The notes beneath the pieces were generated by a model that was not told where the DNA came from, did not search any database, and saw only the letters and a program-made list of their open reading frames with translations. Both the position numbers and the translations under genes were made by a program. Below are positions 1 through 6,540 of a stretch of 13,062 bases of DNA, piece by piece. Location of the stretch: positions 1 through 13,062 of the forward strand of contig CAKKRO010000065.1 of assembly GCA_919902625.1 (NCBI GenBank), in the 5' to 3' direction. Numbering within the stretch: position 1 is the stretch's first letter; each line of letters opens with the position of its first letter. Origin of the DNA: Nitrosomonadaceae bacterium (GTDB lineage: Bacteria > Pseudomonadota > Gammaproteobacteria > Burkholderiales > Nitrosomonadaceae).

Positions 1-269
1 TATACTGAAGGCTTTTTCCTTTGTTAACAAAGCGCTCTATGTTAGGGAACGTAATATATACGACATTATGTGTCCAATAATTCCGCTGAGATGTCATATA
101 TCATTCTTCAGCATCAATTATCCTATTGTTTTTTTTTGATAAAACAAAGAGACAGACAGACAATTCAAATTAGCAAATACGACATTTACATAAGAAAACA
201 ATAAGAATCAGTATCGATTGCTGTTTTATCGATTCCATTCAGAGATATAGCATTAGCCAATTCTTTTCT
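1..269. other. AT-rich non-coding stretch downstream of ppiC
   Basis: I see no convincing gene here. It contains a perfect 14-bp palindrome, CTTTGTTAACAAAG, at 19-32, three tandem GACA units at 151-162, and a 10-bp direct repeat ATACGACATT at 58-67 and 177-186. An A/T-only inverted repeat (TTGTTTT at 126-132 with AAAACAA at 141-147) surrounds a T run. ATCGAT occurs at 213-218 and 228-233 and could form a short stem just past the ppiC stop on the minus strand, but no U tract follows closely. The gene to the left lies outside the window, so this may be part of its promoter region. Confidence 0.5.
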
Positions 270-551
270 TTAATCGCTGCGTTGGGTCACTTCCAGTAAA
301 TGATACCCAAATTGCGTCTTGACCGGACCTTGCACTTCACCCACCGGCGCACTGAAAACGACCGTATCGAATTCCTTAACCATTTGCCCCCGGCCAAATT
401 CACCCAGTTCACCCCCTTGTTTGCCGGATGGGCAGAGTGAATGTTCTTGTGCCAATTCACCAAAATCGGCGCCATTTTCAATTTCCGCTTTCAGGTTGTT
501 ACATTGTTCTTCGGTTTTGACCAAAATGTGACGTGCGCTGGCTCGTGCCAT
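270..551 (-). CDS. ppiC: PpiC, small cytoplasmic parvulin-type peptidyl-prolyl cis-trans isomerase
   Basis: This is a stand-alone parvulin domain of 93 residues, the same length as E. coli PpiC (parvulin 10). It speeds cis-trans isomerisation of X-Pro bonds in the cytoplasm; no signal peptide or membrane segment is present. The residues lining the parvulin active site are in place: His8 in ARHILVK, Cys40 in the LCPSGK motif, Met57 in GRGQMV, Phe61, and the closing TQFGYH motif with Phe81 and His84. The start is ATG at 549-551, preceded on the minus strand by GGAG six nucleotides upstream (AGGAGAAACTG). It is transcribed divergently from the ABC operon and appears to be a single-gene unit. The identification is secure; the client proteins are unknown. 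Confidence 0.96.
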   Translation of the reverse strand: MARASARHILVKTEEQCNNLKAEIENGADFGELAQEHSLCPSGKQGGELGEFGRGQMVKEFDTVVFSAPVGEVQGPVKTQFGYHLLEVTQRSD

Positions 552-681
552 CAGTTTCTCCTCTACTTTTATTTTTAAAAATTATTTCTGTTACATGGTA
601 CATTTAAACACAAATTGACCGGTTTATTAAAACACTGCTCCAATTTTTATGCCGGTATCCAAATAATAAGGTTATGTTTCA
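552..681. promoter_or_regulatory. Divergent intergenic promoter region between ppiC and the ABC operon
   Basis: This spacer of 130 bases separates two diverging genes, so it should hold both promoters. TTGACC at 615-620 resembles a -35 element for the plus strand, but no good -10 lies 16-18 bases further on. A 12-bp A/T palindrome ATTTTTAAAAAT lies at 571-582. AAGG at 668-671 is the likely ribosome binding site for the ATPase gene, ten bases before its ATG. No operator can be named with confidence. Confidence 0.4.
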
Positions 682-1371
682 ATGAATTCTAAAGATACGG
701 TGGCGTCATCGAATAGGCTGGAGTTATGCAATATCACTAAAGCCTACGCCGAAGGGCGGAAGGTATTGACAAATTTGAGCTACACGCTGAATGCCGGTGA
801 GTATGTCGCGATCATGGGTGAGTCGGGGGTGGGCAAGTCGACGTTGTTGAATCTGATTGCCGGGTTGGATACACCGGATTCCGGTGAGATCCGCATCAAC
901 GGTATTGCCATTTCGTCGCTGGATGACGATGCCGCGACGCGATTGCGGCGCGAACAGTTTGGCTTTATCTTTCAGGCATTTCATGTGTTGCCGCATTTGA
1001 CGTTGTCTCAGAATGTCGCGTTGCCTTTGTTGTTGAATGGCGTCGCAACGGATCGCGTGGAGCAGATGCTGGAGCAGGTCGGGTTGCAGGGTCGCGGACA
1101 TCACTTTCCGCGCCAGTTGTCCGGTGGTGAGTTGCAACGGGTGGCGATTGCGCGCGCATTGATTCACCGGCCCAAGCTGGTGCTGGCAGATGAGCCGACG
1201 GGTAATCTTGACCCGGATACCGCGCATGAGATTTTGCAGTTGATCCGCGCCGAAATCAAAGCGAATGACGCGACGGCTATACTCGTGACGCATTCGCATG
1301 CAGCCGCCGCGACAGCGGACAGGGTATTGAACTTGACCAAGGATGGCTTGCATCCTGTGTCTGCACAGTGA
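682..1371 (+). CDS. ABC transporter ATP-binding protein, LolD/YbbA/MacB type
   Basis: This 229-residue cytoplasmic ATPase powers the permease encoded next to it. All ABC motifs are intact: Walker A GESGVGKST (residues 46-54), the Q-loop Gln98 in FIFQAF, the signature LSGGELQR (146-153), Walker B LVLADEPTGNLD (166-177) with catalytic Glu171, and the H-loop His204 in LVTHSH. Length and motif style (ADEPTGNLD, FGFIFQ) match the LolD/YbbA/MacB/FtsE group, which works with FtsX-fold permeases in mechanotransmission rather than classical import. The ATG at 682 has AAGG ten bases upstream. The stop lies five bases before the ATG of the permease, so translation is probably coupled. Family membership is certain; the transported molecule cannot be read from the ATPase. 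Confidence 0.95.
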   Translation: MNSKDTVASSNRLELCNITKAYAEGRKVLTNLSYTLNAGEYVAIMGESGVGKSTLLNLIAGLDTPDSGEIRINGIAISSLDDDAATRLRREQFGFIFQAFHVLPHLTLSQNVALPLLLNGVATDRVEQMLEQVGLQGRGHHFPRQLSGGELQRVAIARALIHRPKLVLADEPTGNLDPDTAHEILQLIRAEIKANDATAILVTHSHAAAATADRVLNLTKDGLHPVSAQ

Positions 1372-1376
1372 GGCAA

Positions 1377-3926
1377 ATGAAAACTGCATCTTTGTCCCGT
1401 TGGTTGTTATTAGGTGAATGGCGTGCGCATTGGGTGCAAGTCATGGTGGCGCTGATTGCGATTACCATCGGCGTTGCCATGGCGTTTTCCATTCATTTGA
1501 TCAACACGGCTGCTTTCAATGAATTTTCCGCCGCCAGCAAAAGCCTTTCCGGGCAATCGGATTTGCAGGTGCATGGCAGGAAAGGGTTTTTTGATGAATC
1601 GCTGTATCCGCTGCTGGCAAATACTGAGGGCGTCGCGTTAGCGAATCCGGTGCTGGAGTTGGATATTGCGGTGCCGGATAAACTGCAAAACAGAAATGAT
1701 CACAAGCTGAAAATAATCGGTATCGACATGTTCCGGGCAGCCCGGATTTCACCCGATTTGCTGGGGTTGCCTGCGGAGGGAAAAACGCTGGATCGTCTGG
1801 CAAGCGATACTATTTTTCTATCACCCGCTGCCATGGAATGGTTGCAGGTTGAACAAGACGATTTACTGCAGTTGCATGCGGGACTGGAGACCATTACGTT
1901 GCGCGTCGCAGGCGGCTTGGTGCGGGCACGGATGGGGCAACGTATTGCGGTGATGGACATTGGCGCAGCGCAGTGGCGTTTCCAGCAGCTCGGTTTGTTG
2001 TCACGGGTCGAATTGAAACTGCAGGATGGCATCAATCATGCTGCGTTTAAAGCCAAGCTGGCTGAAGAGCTGGGAGAATCTTACTGGGTTGCTGAATTGG
2101 CGGATCAGGAAACGCGGGTTGCCAATATGTCGCGCGCTTACCGCGTCAACTTGAATATGCTGGCTCTGGTGGCGCTGTTTACCGGCAGCTTTCTGGTGTT
2201 TTCCACGCAGGCGCTCTCTGTTATCCGGCGGCGCCAGCAATTTGCATTGTTGCGCGTACTGGGTTTTACACGGCAGCAACTGTTGCGGCAAATGATCACT
2301 GAAGGCGCGATTCTGGGTGTGATCGGCTCAGTGTTGGGATTGAGTTTAGGTTATGCTATTGCAGTCCTGGCGATCCAGTTTCTGGGCGGTGATTTGGGCA
2401 GCAGTTTTTTTCCGGGAATTAAGCCCAGTATTTATTTTGATCCACTGACTGCATGGATATTCTTTTTGATCGGACTGATGGTTACGATGTCAGGGAGTAT
2501 CATGCCGGCATTGGAAGCAGCGCGTGCCAAGCCTGCACTGGCTTTGAGATCCGGCAGCGAAGATGCGGCCATGTCAAAATTGTCCCCACCTTGGTTTGCT
2601 CTGATTTGTTTATCTTTGGCTCTATTGTTCACTCAACTCCCTCCCATTTTTGAACTGCCGGTATTTGGCTATCTGGCCATCGCCCTACTGTTGATTGGCG
2701 GTATTGCGTTGATGCCGCGCTTTGCGGCATGGGTTTTTTCTGTCCTGCTGGCCAAATGGCGTCATGCCCGGATCGGCGCTGTTTCAACCCTGGCATTGGC
2801 GCGTCTGGCGAATGCGCCTAATCAGGCTGCTATCGCACTGGGCGGAATACTGGCGAGTTTTAGTTTGATGGTCGCCATGGCCATCATGGTGACGAGTTTC
2901 CGTGTATCGGTTAATGACTGGTTAGGACATGTTTTGCCAGCTGATTTGTATGTGCGGGCCGCTTCACTGGGAGATCAAGGCGGCTTTCAATCCGATGCGC
3001 AAAAGGCAATCGCCGAGCTGCCCGGTTTTGATCGTGTGGATTTTTTTCGTACGCAGCAGTTGATACTTGATGCCAGCCGGCCGGAAATTACGTTGATTGC
3101 CCGCCCTATCGATCAAGCAGATCCCAGTAACACGATACCGATGACGGATGACATGATGGCACCTGCGGCGTTGCCGGAAGATCTGGCGCCTATCTGGGTA
3201 TCTGAAGCTATGGTTGATTTATATGGATATAGCGTAGGGAAGAAAGTGTCATTACCCATTGGTGCAACTTCAAATGAATTTCTGGTTGCCGGTGTATGGC
3301 GTGATTATGGCCGTCAATTTGGCGCAGTGCAGATGCAACTGGCGGATTATCAGAAGTTAACAGGAGATTTGAGTGTCAATACCGTTGCTTTGTGGTTACA
3401 GGCTGGAATGATTCTGGATGAAGCTATCGAAAACTTGCGGCGATTGCCCTTTGGTGGTGCGCTGGAAATATCAAAATCAGGTGATATACGAGCATTAAGC
3501 CTGGAAATCTTTGATCGTAGTTTCGCCGTGACATACTTATTGGAATTGGTGGCTGTGGTCATTGGATTGCTCGGTGTGGCGGCCAGTTTCTCAGCGCAGA
3601 CATTGGCGCGTGCCAAAGAGTTTGGTATGTTGCGGCATATCGGTGTCATGCGCCGGCAGATTTTTGCCATACTGGCTGCTGAAGGCGGTTTACTGACCGC
3701 ACTTGGACTTGTGCTGGGTTTTGTGTTGGGATGGGGGATCAGTCTGATTCTGGTTTTTATTGTCAATCCACAATCCTTCCATTGGACGATGCAACTGCAT
3801 CTGCCGTGGGGTTGGTTGGCGATAATCGCTGTGATTATGCTGGTTTCAGCAGTATTGACGGCATTGCTGGCCGGACGGCGGGCAGTTTCTGGTAATGTGA
3901 TACGTGCGGTGCGAGAGGATTGGTAA
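1377..3926 (+). CDS. ABC transporter permease with duplicated FtsX/MacB-type domains (YbbP-like)
   Basis: This large inner-membrane protein (849 residues from ATG 1377) is partner to the upstream ATPase. The layout is one helix near the N-terminus (starting MVALIAITIGVAMAF), a periplasmic domain of about 200 residues, a first FtsX-type bundle of three helices around VNLNMLALVALFTGSF to GSIMPALEAARAKP, further helices in the middle, a second periplasmic domain, and a second FtsX-type bundle ending GRRAVSGNVIRAVREDW. Each bundle carries the cytoplasmic motif of the family (QFALLRVLGFTRQQ and EFGMLRHIGVMRRQ). This duplicated form in one chain is typical of YbbP-like permeases (COG3127), so one chain could do the work of a LolC/LolE pair. 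A GTG at 1368 overlapping the ATPase stop is an alternative start; I prefer the ATG because GAGG (1370-1373) precedes it, although only three bases away. The substrate is unknown. Confidence 0.92.
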   Translation: MKTASLSRWLLLGEWRAHWVQVMVALIAITIGVAMAFSIHLINTAAFNEFSAASKSLSGQSDLQVHGRKGFFDESLYPLLANTEGVALANPVLELDIAVPDKLQNRNDHKLKIIGIDMFRAARISPDLLGLPAEGKTLDRLASDTIFLSPAAMEWLQVEQDDLLQLHAGLETITLRVAGGLVRARMGQRIAVMDIGAAQWRFQQLGLLSRVELKLQDGINHAAFKAKLAEELGESYWVAELADQETRVANMSRAYRVNLNMLALVALFTGSFLVFSTQALSVIRRRQQFALLRVLGFTRQQLLRQMITEGAILGVIGSVLGLSLGYAIAVLAIQFLGGDLGSSFFPGIKPSIYFDPLTAWIFFLIGLMVTMSGSIMPALEAARAKPALALRSGSEDAAMSKLSPPWFALICLSLALLFTQLPPIFELPVFGYLAIALLLIGGIALMPRFAAWVFSVLLAKWRHARIGAVSTLALARLANAPNQAAIALGGILASFSLMVAMAIMVTSFRVSVNDWLGHVLPADLYVRAASLGDQGGFQSDAQKAIAELPGFDRVDFFRTQQLILDASRPEITLIARPIDQADPSNTIPMTDDMMAPAALPEDLAPIWVSEAMVDLYGYSVGKKVSLPIGATSNEFLVAGVWRDYGRQFGAVQMQLADYQKLTGDLSVNTVALWLQAGMILDEAIENLRRLPFGGALEISKSGDIRALSLEIFDRSFAVTYLLELVAVVIGLLGVAASFSAQTLARAKEFGMLRHIGVMRRQIFAILAAEGGLLTALGLVLGFVLGWGISLILVFIVNPQSFHWTMQLHLPWGWLAIIAVIMLVSAVLTALLAGRRAVSGNVIRAVREDW

Positions 3927-5035
3927 TGAAAATGGGTAAACGCGGTGACATGTATTATTTTTTCTCTTTTGTCAGAACAATCATCCTGCTTTTAAGCTTA
4001 TTTGCCGTAAGCGCTCTGGCCGATTCTTCCAGATTGTTGCCTGTCGTGCCCGGCAAGGCGCTAACTTTTCCACAGGATTACGGATCACATCAGGATTTTC
4101 GGATTGAATGGTGGTATATCACTGGCTGGCTGGAAACGGAGGATAAAGGCCCACTGGGTTTTCAGGTGACTTTCTTTCGTTATGCCACTGGCCATAATCA
4201 GGAAAATCCAAGCCGTTTTGCAGCGAAGTATCTGATTATCGCGCATCTGGCGTTATCCGATCCCGCCGTGGGTAAATTGATGCATGCCGAGAAGACTGCG
4301 CGTGAAGGTTTTAATCTGGCCTATGCCAGGCAAGGCAATACCCATGTGAAACTGGATGACTGGACTCTTGTGCGTGATGAGGATGGGCGCTACCTGGTGG
4401 ATATGCGCACCAGTGATTTTGGCTTGCAACTATCGCTAACACCCACACAAGCGATGATGTTGCAGGGGGAAGAAGGTTTTTCGCGTAAAGGCCCGCAACC
4501 GGAACAAGCGAGCTACTACTATAGCGAGCCGCATCTAAGGGTAACCGGCACAGTTCTCCGGCACAATAAGCCCGTTGCGGTCAGTGGCAGCGCCTGGCTT
4601 GATCATGAGTGGTCGACTGCTTATCTTGATCCCGATGCGGATGGATGGGATTGGGCCGGTGTGAATCTGGATGACGGGTCATCCTTGATGGCTTTCCAGA
4701 TCCGCCGCAAGAATGGGGGTAAAGTTTGGGCCTATGCTGCTTTACGCGATGCATCGGGTGACGTTAAATTTTTCAAGCCGGAACAGGTGAAATTTACACC
4801 CACACGTACCTGGCAATCACCACGTACCGAAGCAGTTTATCCGGTAGCCATGCACATCCGTACCGGTGAAATTGAGTGGCAGCTTACGCCACTTTTGGAT
4901 GATCAGGAACTGGATTCACGTCAGTCAACGGGAGCGGTCTACTGGGAAGGTGCTGTGACGCTCACCAGAGATAATAAACCTGCCGGGCGTGGTTATCTTG
5001 AACTAACGGGTTATGTGACACCTTTAACGTTATGA
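3926..5035 (+). CDS. Secreted lipocalin-like protein (AttH/CrtC-type hydroxyneurosporene-synthase fold)
   Basis: This exported protein of 369 residues belongs to the CrtC/AttH lipocalin-like family, often labelled carotenoid 1,2-hydratase by homology. The N-terminus has basic residues, a hydrophobic stretch (TIILLLSLFAVSALA) and a signal-peptidase-like ALA-D site near residue 31, so it should be periplasmic. Family marks include DFRIEWWYITGWLE, GFQVTFFRY, the AWLDHEWS motif, and DGWDWAGVNLDDGSSLMAFQIR. I recall a structure of a Nitrosomonas member showing paired calycin/lipocalin barrels. The ATG at 3926 overlaps the permease stop by one base (TAATG) and has AGAGG seven bases upstream; the in-frame TTG at 3920 is less likely. 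Coupling to an FtsX-type ABC transporter suggests it carries a hydrophobic molecule released by the pump. No carotenoid genes are nearby, so an enzymatic carotenoid role is doubtful. Confidence 0.88.
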   Translation: MKMGKRGDMYYFFSFVRTIILLLSLFAVSALADSSRLLPVVPGKALTFPQDYGSHQDFRIEWWYITGWLETEDKGPLGFQVTFFRYATGHNQENPSRFAAKYLIIAHLALSDPAVGKLMHAEKTAREGFNLAYARQGNTHVKLDDWTLVRDEDGRYLVDMRTSDFGLQLSLTPTQAMMLQGEEGFSRKGPQPEQASYYYSEPHLRVTGTVLRHNKPVAVSGSAWLDHEWSTAYLDPDADGWDWAGVNLDDGSSLMAFQIRRKNGGKVWAYAALRDASGDVKFFKPEQVKFTPTRTWQSPRTEAVYPVAMHIRTGEIEWQLTPLLDDQELDSRQSTGAVYWEGAVTLTRDNKPAGRGYLELTGYVTPLTL

Positions 5036-5207
5036 ATGGATTCCGTTATTAGAAGGCTATCAAAGCAGTGTATGGAAATTATTGCAGGGCGGGTTGATTT
5101 AGGGGGTCGTTTATAGGTTAAATTACTGAAACTTAGTATATTCTTGAAGTAAATATAAGATATGCGTAATTTCAACACTTTCATTGTTGGTAAATGTGAG
5201 TTAGAAT

Positions 5208-5236
5208 TTGCCAGTGTAATGATCAGAATGTATGAT
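5208..5236 (+). promoter_or_regulatory. Sigma-70-like promoter for the 35-residue microprotein unit
   Basis: TTGCCA at 5208-5213 and TATGAT at 5231-5236 each match the sigma-70 consensus at five of six positions and are separated by exactly 17 bases. Transcription would start near 5243, giving a leader of about 185 nt before the small gene at 5428. No competing promoter of similar quality was seen between 5036 and 5427. Confidence 0.55.
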
Positions 5237-5261
5237 TATTGTGAAATAAATAATGTACTCA

Positions 5262-5302
5262 GTTCCTTAAGTTGAGGATCGATAACAATAAATCCAAGGA
5301 AC
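5262..5302 (+). ncRNA. Leader hairpin 1, upstream of the microprotein gene
   Basis: GTTCCTT at 5262-5268 pairs perfectly with AAGGAAC at 5296-5302. Inside it, GGAT (5276-5279) can pair with ATCC (5292-5295), leaving a seven-base bulge on the 5' side only and a loop of 12 bases. It lies about 20 nt past the predicted transcription start. No known riboswitch class is recognisable. Confidence 0.4.
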
Positions 5303-5313
5303 AGAGAAAGTTA

Positions 5314-5339
5314 CACGATTACAAAATCTTGTGATCGTG
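5314..5339 (+). ncRNA. Leader hairpin 2, 11-bp stem with a four-base loop
   Basis: CACGAT (5314-5319) pairs with ATCGTG (5334-5339). A U-G pair and ACAA (5321-5324) with TTGT (5329-5332) extend this to 11 bp closed by the loop AATC. No U run follows; the next bases are a run of six G residues (5346-5351), so it is not an intrinsic terminator. It is best read as a structured part of the 5' leader of the microprotein mRNA. Confidence 0.5.
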
Positions 5340-5427
5340 AAAGTAGGGGGGTCGATGTTTGTCGGCTTTAAGTTAAGTAAGTGAATCTTTAATCAAAGAA
5401 ACACATCAAACTAAGGAGATTATAGTT

Positions 5428-5535
5428 ATGAGCGAAGCAAATAGAAGAGAAACAGATGCACAAGTTCTGAGATTGTTCTTCATTTCAACAGCAGCTTTTA
5501 TTGTTATTGGAGCAATTGTTTACGGCGTTTTCTAG
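5428..5535 (+). CDS. 35-residue single-helix membrane microprotein, function unknown
   Basis: This short gene was found by its ribosome binding site: AAGGAG at 5413-5418 lies nine bases before ATG 5428, the best Shine-Dalgarno sequence in the window. The product has a polar, charged N-terminus (MSEANRRETDAQVLR) followed by one hydrophobic helix of about 20 residues (L16 to F35) rich in Ile, Val, Ala and Gly, and ends directly after the helix. Arg6, Arg7 and Arg15 predict a cytoplasmic N-terminus. The size and shape are typical of accessory subunits that stabilise respiratory or other membrane complexes, but I do not recognise the family and no partner gene is adjacent. It has its own promoter and structured leader. 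The nearest genes are the lipocalin operon (same strand, about 390 bases upstream) and the convergent protoglobin. It could also be a toxin-like small membrane peptide, though the leader and strong ribosome binding site do not settle this. Confidence 0.7.
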   Translation: MSEANRRETDAQVLRLFFISTAAFIVIGAIVYGVF

Positions 5536-5678
5536 ACTGAAAAAGTTTTATTAATGTCCGTATGGGGTTTAAGTTTTGCTGGTTATAAGTGATTGTTTAG
5601 CGCTATCAAAACTTATTCCATCACTGTGAGTGATTTACAGGACAGAGTCAGTAAAATGTCTTTTACAAATAGAAGCAT

Positions 5679-5727
5679 AAATGCCCATCTATCGGGAATA
5701 TTATTTTTATTCGATAGATGGGCATTT
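5679..5727. terminator. Perfect 16-bp inverted repeat, probable bidirectional transcript end
   Basis: AAATGCCCATCTATCG (5679-5694) is exactly complementary to CGATAGATGGGCATTT (5712-5727), with a 17-base, T-rich loop. The arms start with AAA and end with TTT, so either strand gives a strong stem with a very short U tail. It lies between convergent genes, about 145 bases past the microprotein stop, which suits a bidirectional terminator. The lack of a long U tract means it could instead be an mRNA 3' stabiliser or a protein-binding dyad. Confidence 0.5.
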
Positions 5728-5786
5728 CTCATATCAACGCGCAAAAATTACCGCTGCCATCATTATTTGGAATCTGCCGGATAACG

Positions 5787-5810
5787 GCCAATTAAATGAA
5801 ATTAATTGGC
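5787..5810. repeat. 9-bp inverted repeat with a six-base loop
   Basis: GCCAATTAA (5787-5795) and TTAATTGGC (5802-5810) are perfect complements around ATGAAA. No T run follows on either strand. The role is unknown; it may be part of the protoglobin 3' region or a protein-binding dyad. Confidence 0.4.
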
Positions 5811-5862
5811 AATACAGAGGATCTATTTCAAATTACTTCATGCCATAATAAGTCTATGCATG

Positions 5863-5892
5863 TGTGGAGAACTACAGATGCCGTTCTCCACA
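5863..5892 (-). terminator. 10-bp hairpin just past the protoglobin stop
   Basis: TGTGGAGAAC (5863-5872) and GTTCTCCACA (5883-5892) form a perfect stem with a ten-base loop, beginning five bases beyond the protoglobin stop codon on the minus strand. The position fits the 3' end of that mRNA. No U tract follows, so termination would be of the U-less type, or the stem may simply protect the 3' end. Confidence 0.5.
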
Positions 5893-5897
5893 GCAGA

Positions 5898-6485
5898 TTA
5901 GAATTCGCCTTCTTTAATATAAGGTTGTGACCAAAGAATTACCTGCATGAGTACAGACTTGCGCCATGCGTCTTGCATGCGGTCGACATCATCACGGGAA
6001 TGACCGCCTTTTTCCAGGAATGGGCGCAATGTTGTCGTAATTGGAATTAGAAGTGCAAATATGTAATGCACATGAATAATGGGTACGGCTTTGACATTAT
6101 CGGTCTTGTTTTTCTTGGTGCTGTGGTGACGCAGGCCAATTTCATGTTGATAATTGAGCCAGTTTTGATCATAGTTGGCATTTGCCGTATCTAAAATCCA
6201 TTGACCAAAGCGTTTACGAACGGCACCCAGATAATCCATATTGGGCTGGCCATCGTTTGTGAAATAGTGCAGCAGGAATGGTGTTGAACCGACGAATCCA
6301 TACCAGACATCCAGGATCTGTTCAGTTTGATCCTTGAGTATGTCGTGTGACATTTTCAAGTAACGCACATCATCATCACCAAATAAAGTAGCCTGCTTCA
6401 GTTTGGCAAAATCATCGAGGGAGACTGGGGATTTTTTAAGGTCAGCGCTACCATAGGTATAGCCGGGTATATTTGTGGTTGCCAT
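5898..6485 (-). CDS. Protoglobin, single-domain heme sensor-type globin
   Basis: This 195-residue soluble globin is the same length as Methanosarcina acetivorans protoglobin and matches it from end to end by eye (IPGYTYG near the start, WYGFVGS, AVRKRF-WILDT, YQ-EIGLRHH-TKKN-TDNV, PITTTLRPFL, and a C-terminal LWSQPYIKEGEF). The proximal heme ligand is His120 in EIGLRHH; the distal Trp-Tyr pair is Trp61-Tyr62, equivalent to the archaeal Trp60-Tyr61. No signalling domain is attached, so it binds O2, CO or NO by itself, probably in the cytoplasm. In an organism that makes NO from hydroxylamine or nitrite, NO handling is a reasonable but unproven role. I start it at ATG 6485 because AGGA lies six bases upstream and the product then begins like known protoglobins; an in-frame ATG at 6518 would add 11 residues but has no ribosome binding site. 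It is probably monocistronic. Confidence 0.95.
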   Translation of the reverse strand: MATTNIPGYTYGSADLKKSPVSLDDFAKLKQATLFGDDDVRYLKMSHDILKDQTEQILDVWYGFVGSTPFLLHYFTNDGQPNMDYLGAVRKRFGQWILDTANANYDQNWLNYQHEIGLRHHSTKKNKTDNVKAVPIIHVHYIFALLIPITTTLRPFLEKGGHSRDDVDRMQDAWRKSVLMQVILWSQPYIKEGEF

Positions 6486-6520
6486 AAGATTTCCTTTTTT
6501 TAAGATGCTAGTCATCATAG

Positions 6521-6540
6521 GTAACAGAGTATATCGTTAC
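6521..6540 (-). promoter_or_regulatory. Putative -10 element inside a GTAAC dyad upstream of protoglobin
   Basis: On the minus strand GTAAC and GTTAC are inverted repeats separated by ten bases, and the spacer contains TATACT (6533-6528), a five-of-six match to the -10 consensus. No clear -35 lies 16-18 bases upstream. A dyad covering the -10 is what a repressor operator would look like. Three copies of ATGCA (6544, 6558 and 6566) lie just upstream, two of them within an inverted TGCAT/ATGCA pair. The regulator is not identifiable from sequence alone. Confidence 0.35.

Larger units (their letters stand above)
5536..5897. other. Hairpin-rich non-coding stretch between microprotein and protoglobin
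   Basis: No convincing gene lies here. Besides the inverted repeats listed separately, a small dyad ATCACT-GTG-AGTGAT occupies 5620-5634. Open frames across the area lack ribosome binding sites and run through the repeats. The two flanking genes converge on this stretch, so the hairpins probably include the 3' ends of both transcripts. Confidence 0.55.

Noticed and set aside
126..147. A/T-only inverted repeat around a T run as an intrinsic terminator
   Set aside because: The stem is seven pairs with only one G-C pair, and the T run lies in the loop rather than after the stem, so a functional terminator is unlikely.
151..162. Three GACA units as a phase-variable tract
   Set aside because: Only three units, and not clearly within or next to a promoter or start codon of a gene in the window.
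724..1389. A 221-codon open frame on the minus strand opposite the ATPase gene
   Set aside because: The plus-strand frame has every ABC motif. The minus frame has no recognisable domain, is rich in Arg, Gln and Cys in the way of an antisense shadow, and lacks a ribosome binding site.
3350..3766. A 138-codon minus-strand frame inside the permease gene
   Set aside because: It is low-complexity, rich in Ser, Pro, Lys and Arg, and is the reverse of hydrophobic permease codons; no independent signal supports it.
3926..5035. Annotation as a carotenoid 1,2-hydratase (CrtC)
   Set aside because: The fold family is shared, but the signal peptide, the coupling to an FtsX-type ABC transporter and the lack of carotenoid genes argue for a transport-linked role instead.
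5036..5116. A 26-codon frame starting immediately after the lipocalin stop
   Set aside because: It has no Shine-Dalgarno sequence, no recognisable features, and is short enough to occur by chance.
5428..5535. Resemblance of the microprotein to light-harvesting beta polypeptides (TDAQ-type N-terminus followed by one helix)
   Set aside because: The histidine that binds bacteriochlorophyll and the aromatic C-terminal tail are absent, and no photosynthesis genes are nearby. The likeness is superficial.
5593..5784. A 63-codon plus-strand frame between the microprotein and protoglobin genes
   Set aside because: It has no ribosome binding site, starts from a rare codon and reads through the 16-bp inverted repeat, so it is best seen as chance.
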